The notes beneath the pieces were generated by a model. It was not told the DNA's origin. It was given only the letters and a program-made list of their open reading frames with translations, and did no database searches. From the NCBI GenBank assembly GCA_023253295.1, contig JALRGZ010000266.1, positions 1 to 5,210 of the forward strand: a DNA stretch of 5,210 bases, given 5' to 3'. Position numbers and translations under genes: made by a program. The DNA comes from Flavobacterium sp. Its GTDB lineage: Bacteria > Bacteroidota > Bacteroidia > Flavobacteriales > Flavobacteriaceae. Below are positions 1 to 5,210 of this stretch, piece by piece. Position 1 is the first letter of the stretch; the number at the start of each line of letters is the position of its first letter.

Positions 1-1
1 A

Positions 2-493
2 GTAAAAACATGGATTAACAGCTTGGAAAATTCCCGTTCGGTACGTGCTTTGGAAATGTATGTAAACGGCAAAAAAATAATAGGTTGTGAAACGTTTTGG
101 GCGGTTTTTAACACAAAAACACGTCGTCCGGAATTATTAAGCCTGCCTCACGATCATTTCGAATTATTTCCGGATGTAAAAGCAACTGTAGAAGGTTTTG
201 CCAGAATCGACATCAATCCCGAAAAGGAAGAAGTGTTTACTAAAACGGTTATCCTTTCTGATTTAGACATTGTCAATCACGTGAATAATGTAAAATACTT
301 GGAATGGTGCATGGATTTGGTAGATGAAAACATCATTTTGAAACAAAAAGTAAAAAGTTTCGAAATGAACTTTATGAAAGAGCTTTCGCTTCGTGATCAG
401 GTTGTCATTCACGAAAATGTTTCCGATGAATGTATTGTTTTCAGCATTACCAAAGAAGATAAAAACTGCTATGCTTTGCAGATGAATTTGTAA
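2..493 (+). CDS. Acyl-ACP thioesterase, C-terminal part (5' end outside window)
   Basis: Family enzymes hydrolyse acyl-acyl carrier protein to free fatty acid and ACP in the cytoplasm. The frame is open from the left edge (reading VKTWINSLENSRSVRAL), so the TTG at 23 is internal and the true start lies upstream. The visible 163 residues cover the end of the first hotdog domain (TW near residue 4, S-x-R near 11-15, a Trp near 33) and the second hotdog domain with DLDIVNHVNN at residues 87-96 followed by KYLEW. This matches the DLDxNxHVNN active-site block of FatA/FatB-type thioesterases. Glu127 in FMKELSLRD fits the place of the catalytic Glu of the plant enzymes, while the nearby plant Cys position appears to be Leu. 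Oddly, the residue aligned with the catalytic Asn is Val91, with an Asn one place later. Family members are about 250 residues, so roughly a third is missing. The next gene follows after 15 bases with no terminator. Family assignment is firm; the exact acyl substrate is unknown. Confidence 0.9.
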   Translation, partial: VKTWINSLENSRSVRALEMYVNGKKIIGCETFWAVFNTKTRRPELLSLPHDHFELFPDVKATVEGFARIDINPEKEEVFTKTVILSDLDIVNHVNNVKYLEWCMDLVDENIILKQKVKSFEMNFMKELSLRDQVVIHENVSDECIVFSITKEDKNCYALQMNL

Positions 494-508
494 CAAAACA
501 CATTCGAA

Positions 509-910
509 ATGAAAAAAACCATAAAAACAACTTCAATAACCCTACTTTTAATAGTTATATTATTTGTTTCTTTAATGTGGTTTTTATCAATTGCATCATC
601 ACATAAAATAGAAATTAAGGCACATTTTATTAATTCAACAATAATTTTAACTGCTAGTGCTCTTATAATTTCCATTTCTAGTACCTGGACAATATTAAAA
701 GATTGGTTTATTTTCTTATTGATAGAAATAATTTTAATATTTGGATATTATTATTACCAACCATTTTGCGAACCTTGTTTGCCTGACACTTATTGTCCTC
801 CCTGTATTAGTAGAGAACAAAATATATTAAAATTTTCCGGTTTACTACTCTTTGCAATTTTTATCGTTTGGAAAATTATTGTATTATTTAAAAAATCTTA
901 CAGCAAGTAA
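509..910 (+). CDS. Hypothetical four-helix membrane protein with CxPC/CPPC loop
   Basis: I do not recognise this family. The 133-residue product starts at an ATG with MKKTIKTT and has four hydrophobic stretches at about 9-30, 43-62, 66-83 and 107-127. The Lys-rich N-terminus, K64-D65 between helices 2 and 3, and the KKSYSK end suggest both termini are cytoplasmic. That would put the loop at about 84-106 in the periplasm. This loop has four cysteines as two CxPC motifs, CEPC (87-90) and CPPC (96-99). They could form two disulfides or a redox or metal site, but no function can be named. The gene begins 15 bases after the thioesterase stop, so it is probably on the same transcript, and the terminator at 958-986 follows it. 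Its base composition is strikingly AT-rich: three 60-base blocks I counted (541-600, 661-720, 721-780) each hold 14 G+C, about 23%, against 25 of 60 in thioesterase block 121-180. This suggests a lineage-specific or acquired gene. Confidence 0.7.
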   Translation: MKKTIKTTSITLLLIVILFVSLMWFLSIASSHKIEIKAHFINSTIILTASALIISISSTWTILKDWFIFLLIEIILIFGYYYYQPFCEPCLPDTYCPPCISREQNILKFSGLLLFAIFIVWKIIVLFKKSYSK

Positions 911-957
911 ATTAAGAAAACAAATAAAGAGTTAATCCTATCTATAAAGTTTAAAAT

Positions 958-986
958 CAAGCTATATTTTCAGCTTGGCTTTTTTT
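958..986 (+). terminator. Rho-independent terminator after the membrane-protein gene
   Basis: CAAGCT (958-963) pairs perfectly with AGCTTG (972-977) around an eight-base loop, and after two bases a run of seven T (980-986) follows. It lies 48 bases beyond the stop codon at 910 on the plus strand. The six-pair stem is short and only half G+C, so termination may be partial. It separates the thioesterase/membrane-protein unit from the M23 gene. Confidence 0.65.
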
Positions 987-1077
987 GTTTAATTTTAGAA
1001 AAACAAATACCTAAAATTCATCGAAACACTTTTTCAAAATATAAAACCAATTCATTTATTAGCCAATGCGCATTCGC

Positions 1078-1084
1078 AAAGGGA
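1078..1084 (+). promoter_or_regulatory. Possible Shine-Dalgarno sequence for the TTG at 1095
   Basis: AAAGGGA stands 10 bases before the TTG at 1095. It is the only purine-rich, SD-like string near any candidate start of the M23 gene. Members of the Bacteroidota rely little on SD pairing, and the string also sits inside a plausible coding extension (HSQRDYFPLDL), so it is weak support for starting at 1095. Confidence 0.2.
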
Positions 1085-1094
1085 TTATTTTCCT

Positions 1095-1694
1095 TTGGAT
1101 TTAGATGTTTCCAATCCTGAATTAGCCAATATCAATCTGAAAGATGCCGAGTCAGTTGAAAACTATATAGAAGAAAAAAGAAAACAATTCAATTCGAAAA
1201 TCGCGTTTGGTGGCTATTTAGAAAAAAGAAATTTGTATCAAAGAAGTACGCATTTCAACAACGAAAATACTGAAGAACGTAATATCCATTTGGGAATTGA
1301 TTTATGGACCGCAGCAGGAACTACAGTGGTTTGTCCAGTTGATGGAAAAGTTCATAGTTTAAAAAACAACACTGCTTTTGGTGATTATGGACCAACCATT
1401 ATCTTAGAACATCAAGTAGAAAATGAAGTTTTTTATACTTTATACGGACATCTTGCGTTAGAAAGTATAGAAAATTTAAAAACAGCTATGCCTTTTAAAA
1501 AAGGACAAGCATTGGCTACATTAGGAAAACCGATAGAAAATGGTGATTATGCTCCGCATTTACATTTTCAAATTATAAAAAACATTGGGGATTTTTCAGG
1601 CGATTATCCAGGAGTTTGTAGTCTTACTGATTTAGATTTTTATAAAGAAAATTGCCCTGATCCCAATCTATTATTAAAAATAAAAATTAAATGA
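1095..1694 (+). CDS. M23 family (LytM-type) metallopeptidase-domain protein
   Basis: M23 enzymes are zinc peptidases that usually cut peptidoglycan cross-bridges. From the TTG at 1095 the product has 199 residues. Zinc and catalytic motifs are complete: H65-x3-D69 in NIHLGIDLW, the YGH motif with H119, and H155-L-H157. Other family landmarks are PVDG (81-84), GDYGPTIILEH (96-106) and CPDPNLLL (187-194). No signal peptide or membrane segment is visible. From memory, the motif order and the closing CPDPNLLL match the M23 module found between an APH-type kinase domain and a class III aminotransferase domain in large fusion proteins, so a cytosolic, non-peptidoglycan role is possible. The start is doubtful. 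The frame stays open back to 999 and reads plausibly (KFIETLFQNIKP, then HSQRDYFPLDL) up to the TAG at 996-998, but contains no ATG, GTG or TTG before 1095. Either a rare start codon is used or the 5' end is damaged. Its stop overlaps the lipoprotein start. Confidence 0.85.
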   Translation: MDLDVSNPELANINLKDAESVENYIEEKRKQFNSKIAFGGYLEKRNLYQRSTHFNNENTEERNIHLGIDLWTAAGTTVVCPVDGKVHSLKNNTAFGDYGPTIILEHQVENEVFYTLYGHLALESIENLKTAMPFKKGQALATLGKPIENGDYAPHLHFQIIKNIGDFSGDYPGVCSLTDLDFYKENCPDPNLLLKIKIK

Positions 1695-2164
1695 AAAAAC
1701 TGATTCTTATCTTAAGCCTGATTGCAGTAGTAGGATGTAAATCGAAAAAAGTACAACAAAAAGAACCTAAACCCGACGACATTGTAAAATTAGCTACAAG
1801 TCAAATTAACAGCAGTCAGAAAAACAAAGCTTACGAGTTAGGCAAACGTGTCCTAATGACTTGTAACACCTCTAAATTTAAAGCTTTTACTACCAGTGAG
1901 GCTACACAATCTGTCATTAATAATATTACAATTGATAAACTTTCAAAAACCTGTACTAAATACCGAATGTGGTATGGTACTTTTATTGACCTTCAATTAG
2001 CAGAAGTATATCAAAACACTAAAAACCAAACTACTGTATATCGTTTTAAAGCTTTATACACCAAAAAGGTCGCCAACAAAGAAATGCGTGTTTTTATGAA
2101 TGCAGAAAATCTTGTCTCGGCTATCAAAACCTCTGATTGGGTAGACGCCTTTAAATACAATTAA
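1691..2164 (+). CDS. Small predicted lipoprotein of unknown function
   Basis: The 157-residue product begins MKKLILILSLIAVVGC, a type II signal peptide whose lipobox (VVGC) gives Cys16 as the lipidated first residue. The residues after it, KSKK, are basic. Surface export signals of Bacteroidota lipoproteins are acidic, so the protein more likely faces the periplasm than the outside. Residues 17-30 are a charged linker, and a mixed globular domain follows from about residue 31, with C58 and C88 able to form a disulfide. The pattern of short helices followed by strands (YRFKALYTK, KEMRVFMNAEN) could be a small NTF2-like or DUF3887-like fold, but that is a guess. The ATG overlaps the TGA of the M23 gene (ATGA), implying translational coupling. 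The gene converges on the nucleosidase with two bases between stops and has no terminator of its own. Confidence 0.85.
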   Translation: MKKLILILSLIAVVGCKSKKVQQKEPKPDDIVKLATSQINSSQKNKAYELGKRVLMTCNTSKFKAFTTSEATQSVINNITIDKLSKTCTKYRMWYGTFIDLQLAEVYQNTKNQTTVYRFKALYTKKVANKEMRVFMNAENLVSAIKTSDWVDAFKYN

Positions 2165-2166
2165 AA

Positions 2167-2748
2167 TTAAAATCGAAACAGCTCACCAAAAGCAACTGCT
2201 GCCTTATGCACCAAAACCGGCCAGTCTTCCGCCGCATTATCGTCTGCTCCATCAGAGATATATTTAAGACATAAAAAAGGAATCTCTTCTTTCATTGCAA
2301 TAGTAGCTAAAGCATAAGCCTCCATATCCACAACATCATATTTAGTTTCGATATGTCCCATTTCAAAATTATCTCCTGTACCGCAAATTCCTTGAGGTAA
2401 ATCCTCCATATGTAAACCATATTCTAAAACTGAAGGAACATTGGTATATGGCGTTACATAACGTTCATAACCCAATCCGCTAACATCCATATCCCGTTGC
2501 ACAAATTGAGTACAACAAACCACATCTCCTTTTTTGAAAATGCTACTCCCGGCTGAACCTAAATTAACAATCAAATCAGGTTTTTTATGATGAATGGCTT
2601 TTGTTAATTGATAAGAAGCATTTACTTTTCCCACCCCTACAAATAAGGTGTTATGATTATCAAATACTTCTGCTGCTTCCATTTCTAAGGCAAATACAAA
2701 AAGTACGTTTTCAATTGGAAATTGTTTGTTTTTACTAATCGTTATCAT
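2167..2748 (-). CDS. MTA/SAH nucleosidase-like protein (PNP/UDP phosphorylase superfamily)
   Basis: Relatives hydrolyse the glycosidic bond of 5'-methylthioadenosine and S-adenosylhomocysteine, releasing adenine and recycling methionine and quorum-signal precursors. I start it at the ATG at 2748, giving 193 residues; the frame extends to a TTG at 2787, but those 13 residues precede the fold. Landmarks aligned with E. coli MTA/SAH nucleosidase are E24 in FALEME (Glu12), GVGKVNA (38-44), NLGSAGS (62-68), GDNF with F128 (Phe151), VDMEAYALA with M142-E143 (Met173-Glu174) and YISDGAD with D166, the catalytic Asp197. All key positions are present, so activity is likely. At 193 residues it is shorter than the 232 of E. 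coli; much of the difference lies between about residues 88 and 121. Other purine nucleosidases, including futalosine hydrolase, share this fold, so the substrate is not certain. It follows the TPR gene's terminator and probably has its own promoter. Confidence 0.88.
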   Translation of the reverse strand: MITISKNKQFPIENVLFVFALEMEAAEVFDNHNTLFVGVGKVNASYQLTKAIHHKKPDLIVNLGSAGSSIFKKGDVVCCTQFVQRDMDVSGLGYERYVTPYTNVPSVLEYGLHMEDLPQGICGTGDNFEMGHIETKYDVVDMEAYALATIAMKEEIPFLCLKYISDGADDNAAEDWPVLVHKAAVAFGELFRF

Positions 2749-2813
2749 GTGTATCAATGCTTTTTTTTCAAAATTGAACGAACTCAAAAATCGAATTTAT
2801 AAATTTTTGGTTG

Positions 2814-2821
2814 CAAAATTA
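2814..2821 (-). promoter_or_regulatory. Possible Bacteroidota-type -7 element for the nucleosidase gene
   Basis: On the minus strand the octamer is TAATTTTG, an exact match to the TAnnTTTG -7 element known for Bacteroidota sigma-A promoters. It lies 65 bases before the ATG at 2748, downstream of the gyrA-TPR terminator, so its position fits. No convincing TTTG-type -33 partner is visible at the usual 17-23 base spacing. Two near matches, GATTTTTG (2785-2792) and CAATTTTG (2769-2776), occur closer to the gene, and the actual element could be one of them. Confidence 0.3.
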
Positions 2822-2845
2822 TAAATTAAATAACAGTTCTTTTTA

Positions 2846-2881
2846 AAGAAAAAGCCATCTCCGATTGTCTCGAAGATGGCT
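2846..2881 (-). terminator. Rho-independent terminator of the gyrA-TPR unit
   Basis: On the minus strand AGCCATCT (2881-2874) pairs with AGATGGCT (2860-2853) in a perfect eight-pair stem. After one mismatch the stem continues with three more pairs (2870-2872 with 2862-2864) around a five-base loop. A T-rich tail, TTTTTCTTT in minus-strand sense, follows at about 2852-2844. It lies 25 bases beyond the TPR stop codon. The plus-strand side lacks a T run, so it works in one direction and insulates the nucleosidase gene from gyrA transcription. Confidence 0.85.
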
Positions 2882-2892
2882 AATATATAATC

Positions 2893-2905
2893 AAAAAAAA
2901 AAAAA
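2893..2905 (-). repeat. 13-base homopolymer (A13 on plus, T13 on minus)
   Basis: A run of 13 A on the plus strand abuts the stop codon of the TPR gene (TAA at 2906-2908 on the minus strand), so the mRNA reads UAA followed by 13 U. It lies outside the coding frame. Such runs are prone to slippage in replication and to length errors in sequencing. It precedes the hairpin terminator by 11 bases. Confidence 0.9.
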
Positions 2906-4189
2906 TTATTTTTTCATTTTTGCTTTTAAAGCATTTTTCTCAGCAGTCATTTCTAAAGCTCCATACACTCCCGAGAGCGTTTTTGCAACATCCTCATTTT
3001 CGGGATCTAATTCATACGCTTTTTTCAAGTAAGGTAAAGTACTTCTAAACAAATCATTTCTTTTCTTTTTCAAAACTTCATATCGCTTCATTTCCTTATC
3101 AGAGGTCCCTAATTTGTTCATTTCATCGATAAGCACTTTCTCGTTTTGTAATTTCAAAACAGCTAAGTTGATATAAGCATTTAAATAATCTGGTTTTAAA
3201 TCAATAGCTTTTTGATAATATTTCTCAGCTTCTTCATTATTATTGTTATTTGCCGCAATAACACCTAAATTATACACTAATCCTGCATCATTAGGATTTT
3301 TTGCTAATACCTCAGTGATAATTTGTTTGTATTTATCAAAATCTTTAGTTTGTAAATACAAATTAGCTTCTGTTAATTTTAATGAAGAATCATCTGGATT
3401 TGCTTTAACAGCATCAGCAACTGCTTGTTTAGCTTCAGCAATTTGACCTTTTTCTACTAAAATCAAAGCCATATTCTTATAAATTTCACCTCTTTTTGAA
3501 GGAATCTCCTCTGTTCTTGGCTTTTCGTGTGTACCTAATTTTACCGCTTTGTCTCTTTCGGCAGCAGTTGCAAAACCATTTTCTTCTCCGTTAATTTTAC
3601 TTACAGCAAGAAATTCTTTTCCTTTCCCTGAATAATTTAATTTCTTCAATTCAGAATACAATTCCATTGCTTTATCGTAATCCTTAGCACTTACATAAGT
3701 TGAAGCCGCATAATACAAATAAATTGTATCTTTTTTGTCTAATGTATAAGCATCATACAATTTTTGTGCTCCCTCAATATTATTATTTGCTTTAGTTGCT
3801 GCAACTCCACTATTAATCAATAAATTTTTGATTTTAGTAATTGAAGTCGCTGCTTCTGCAGAATATTTCAATTTACCAGAAGCTTTCTCTTTAGCAATTA
3901 ATTCTTTGTAAGTATCCGCAGCCAATTTCATATTAGCATCAGTATCTACTTTTTTATCTGCAAAATCCAAATAAGCATTTGCTTTTAAAAACAATGCCTG
4001 TGCTTTCTCTTCTTCAGTAGCAGTAGCCAATAATGGTTCAGCTGCTTTTAAAACAGCTAAAACTTCTTTCATATCACCACTTTTTGCAGCCTTATCAGCA
4101 GCTTTTAATTCTTTTTTCTGAGCAAAAACTGCAACAGACAGCATTAAAGCCGATGATAGCATTATAAATTTACCATTCATAATATTCAT
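2906..4189 (-). CDS. Exported tetratricopeptide-repeat (TPR) protein
   Basis: TPR proteins are helical scaffolds that bind partner proteins; the partner here is unknown. The 427-residue product has a type I signal peptide: hydrophobic residues 8-22 and a likely cut after VFA at 23, leaving Gln24 first. It is therefore periplasmic or outer-membrane associated. Recognisable helix-pair repeats lie at about 154-187, 234-266 (ending VKANPD), 268-300 (ending AKNPN), 302-334 (AIDLKPD) and, split by a charged insertion at about 350-380, 336-398 (AYELDPEN). The N-terminal 30-150 is also helical and Lys/Ala rich, probably degenerate repeats. Five consecutive Asn (314-318, bases 3236-3250) sit in the turn of the best repeat. 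An alternative ATG lies at codon 4. The gene starts 31 bases after the gyrA stop with no terminator between, so it is probably read from the gyrA promoter, and a strong terminator follows it. I recall this gyrA-TPR order in other Flavobacterium genomes. Confidence 0.9.
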   Translation of the reverse strand: MNIMNGKFIMLSSALMLSVAVFAQKKELKAADKAAKSGDMKEVLAVLKAAEPLLATATEEEKAQALFLKANAYLDFADKKVDTDANMKLAADTYKELIAKEKASGKLKYSAEAATSITKIKNLLINSGVAATKANNNIEGAQKLYDAYTLDKKDTIYLYYAASTYVSAKDYDKAMELYSELKKLNYSGKGKEFLAVSKINGEENGFATAAERDKAVKLGTHEKPRTEEIPSKRGEIYKNMALILVEKGQIAEAKQAVADAVKANPDDSSLKLTEANLYLQTKDFDKYKQIITEVLAKNPNDAGLVYNLGVIAANNNNNEEAEKYYQKAIDLKPDYLNAYINLAVLKLQNEKVLIDEMNKLGTSDKEMKRYEVLKKKRNDLFRSTLPYLKKAYELDPENEDVAKTLSGVYGALEMTAEKNALKAKMKK

Positions 4190-4220
4190 TTTTAATATTT
4201 ATAATTATTTTGATTATAGC

Positions 4221-5210
4221 CTATGCTTCGTCGTCATCTTCCGAATCATCACCTTCGTCATCAAGAACTTCGTCTTCATCTTCATCCTCGTCATCCTCTA
4301 CCGTACCTTCGTCTTCAAGAACTTCAAGAACCGGTTTTACTCTTTCGATAGCTTCTGCAGCAATAACGTTTCCTTCTTCATCAACAACTACTTCTTCTTC
4401 GTCATCTTTCATTACTTTGGCAACAGCAGCAATAGAATCGTTTCCTTTCAGGTTAATTAACTTAACTCCTTGCGTAGCACGTCCCATAACTCTTAGATCT
4501 TCAATAGCCATTCGGATTGTTAATCCTGATTTATTGATAATCATCAAGTCATCTGCATCAGTAACCGCAGAAATCGAAATTAGACTTCCAGTTTTCTCCG
4601 TAATATTAAGTGTTTTAACACCTTTACCCCCACGGTTTGTAATTCGGTATACATCTACACCATCATCTTCAACCAATTTAGTACGTTTACCGTAACCATT
4701 TTCAGTTACAACTAAGATTTGAGAATCACTAATTGCATCTTTATCAACAGTTACCATACCAATTACTTCGTCTTTTTCATCTTTCAAAGTAATTCCGCGA
4801 ACACCAGAAGCGGTTCTTCCCATTGGACGAGTCTTAGTTTCTTCGAAACGAACTAACTTACCAGATTTAACTGCTAAGATAATTTGGCTCTCTCCATTGG
4901 TCAATTCAGCACCTAATAATTCATCACCTTCTTTAATAGTAATTGCAGCAACTCCATTAGCTCTTGGTTTAGAATATTTCTCTAAAGAAGTTTTCTTAAC
5001 CTGACCTTGCTTAGTTACCATCACTAAATTATGAGTCTTAATATAATCCTGATCTTTTAAATCCTGAGTACAAATAAATGCTTTTACTTTATCATCGCTC
5101 TCAATATTAATCAAGTTTTGGATGGCTCTTCCTTTAGCGGTTTTAGTTCCTTCCGGAATTTCATAAACACGCATCCAGAAACATTTTCCTTTTTGCGTAA
5201 AGAACATCAT
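4221..5210 (-). CDS. gyrA: DNA gyrase subunit A, C-terminal domain (5' end outside window)
   Basis: GyrA is the DNA-breaking and rejoining subunit of gyrase (GyrA2GyrB2), which introduces negative supercoils using ATP. Only the C-terminal 329 residues are in the window; the ATG codons at the right edge are internal (MMFFTQKGKCFWMRV), and the breakage-reunion domain with the catalytic Tyr lies beyond. The visible part is the DNA-wrapping beta-pinwheel. Repeating blade signatures are GRAIQNLINI (27-36), NGVAAITI (85-92), SGVRGITL (135-142), GGKGVKTLNI (194-203) and TQGVKLINL (246-254), mostly about 50 residues apart. TNRGGKG (191-197) resembles a GyrA-box, although the canonical box stands at the start of the domain, outside the window. 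The spacing between blades three and four is about ten residues longer, with an acidic piece at 181-187. From about 267 a long acidic tail follows; 23 of the last 31 residues are Asp or Glu. Such tails tune DNA wrapping in E. coli gyrase. ParC also has a pinwheel, but the blade wording fits GyrA. Confidence 0.95.
   Translation of the reverse strand: MMFFTQKGKCFWMRVYEIPEGTKTAKGRAIQNLINIESDDKVKAFICTQDLKDQDYIKTHNLVMVTKQGQVKKTSLEKYSKPRANGVAAITIKEGDELLGAELTNGESQIILAVKSGKLVRFEETKTRPMGRTASGVRGITLKDEKDEVIGMVTVDKDAISDSQILVVTENGYGKRTKLVEDDGVDVYRITNRGGKGVKTLNITEKTGSLISISAVTDADDLMIINKSGLTIRMAIEDLRVMGRATQGVKLINLKGNDSIAAVAKVMKDDEEEVVVDEEGNVIAAEAIERVKPVLEVLEDEGTVEDDEDEDEDEVLDDEGDDSEDDDEA

Noticed and set aside
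23..25. TTG as the start of the thioesterase
   Set aside because: The frame is open to the left edge with family-like residues (TW, S-x-R), so this is an internal Leu codon of a truncated gene.
263..496. Minus-strand open frame of 77 codons
   Set aside because: It lies opposite the conserved thioesterase C-terminus and shows no recognisable domain.
469..675. Minus-strand open frame of 68 codons
   Set aside because: It is antisense to the membrane-protein gene and the thioesterase end; AT-rich DNA gives such frames by chance.
911..1094. Small RNA or riboswitch between the membrane-protein and M23 genes
   Set aside because: Apart from the terminator hairpin and the open upstream extension of the M23 frame, I see no conserved fold or exact TAnnTTTG promoter element here.
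2749..2787. N-terminal extension of the nucleosidase to the TTG at 2787
   Set aside because: The extra 13 residues precede the conserved fold, include a homopolymer-derived KK, and overlap likely promoter or leader DNA; the ATG at 2748 is a normal start.
3243..3446. Plus-strand open frame of 67 codons
   Set aside because: It is antisense to the best TPR repeats, whose protein pattern is clear on the minus strand.
4210..4695. Plus-strand serine-rich open frame of 161 codons
   Set aside because: It is the complement of the GAT/GAC/GAA-rich acidic tail of gyrA, which reads as Ser codons (TCA, TCG, TCT and TCC) on the other strand; gyrA is unmistakable.
1..5210. CRISPR array, phage, transposon or defence system
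   Set aside because: No regularly spaced direct repeats, inverted terminal repeats, transposase, integrase or effector-type domains are visible on either strand.

Overview
The window is AT-rich and looks like chromosomal DNA from a member of the Flavobacteriaceae, probably Flavobacterium or a close relative. This is inferred from the wording of the GyrA C-terminal domain, the A-rich leaders without strong Shine-Dalgarno sequences, a TAnnTTTG-type promoter element, and the style of the lipoprotein and TPR proteins. No mobile element, CRISPR array, tRNA or rRNA is visible. Most of the region reads as ordinary chromosomal content, and I do not see a new defence or mobile system.

Left part, plus strand (1-2164). 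The window opens inside an acyl-ACP thioesterase gene whose 5' end lies outside. It is followed after 15 bases by a small, very AT-rich four-helix membrane protein with a CxPC/CPPC loop, and then by a rho-independent terminator at 958-986. Next comes an M23 (LytM-type) metallopeptidase-domain protein with an unclear start codon, overlapping by four bases (ATGA) with a small lipoprotein gene. These two are probably translated from one mRNA.

Right part, minus strand (2167-5210). Reading leftwards from the right edge there is the C-terminal part of gyrA (DNA gyrase subunit A, beta-pinwheel domain plus a long acidic tail), then after 31 bases an exported TPR protein, probably in the same operon, then a 13-base homopolymer and a clear terminator at 2846-2881. 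A short MTA/SAH-nucleosidase-like gene follows behind its own possible promoter. It converges on the lipoprotein gene with only two bases between the stop codons.

The genes do not form one pathway. Thioesterase, gyrase and nucleosidase are housekeeping functions (acyl-ACP hydrolysis, DNA supercoiling, and recycling of S-adenosylmethionine by-products). The items most worth a second look are the missing conventional start of the M23 gene and its likeness to the M23 module of aminotransferase fusion proteins, the AT-rich Cys-loop membrane protein, and the altered active-site motif of the thioesterase.
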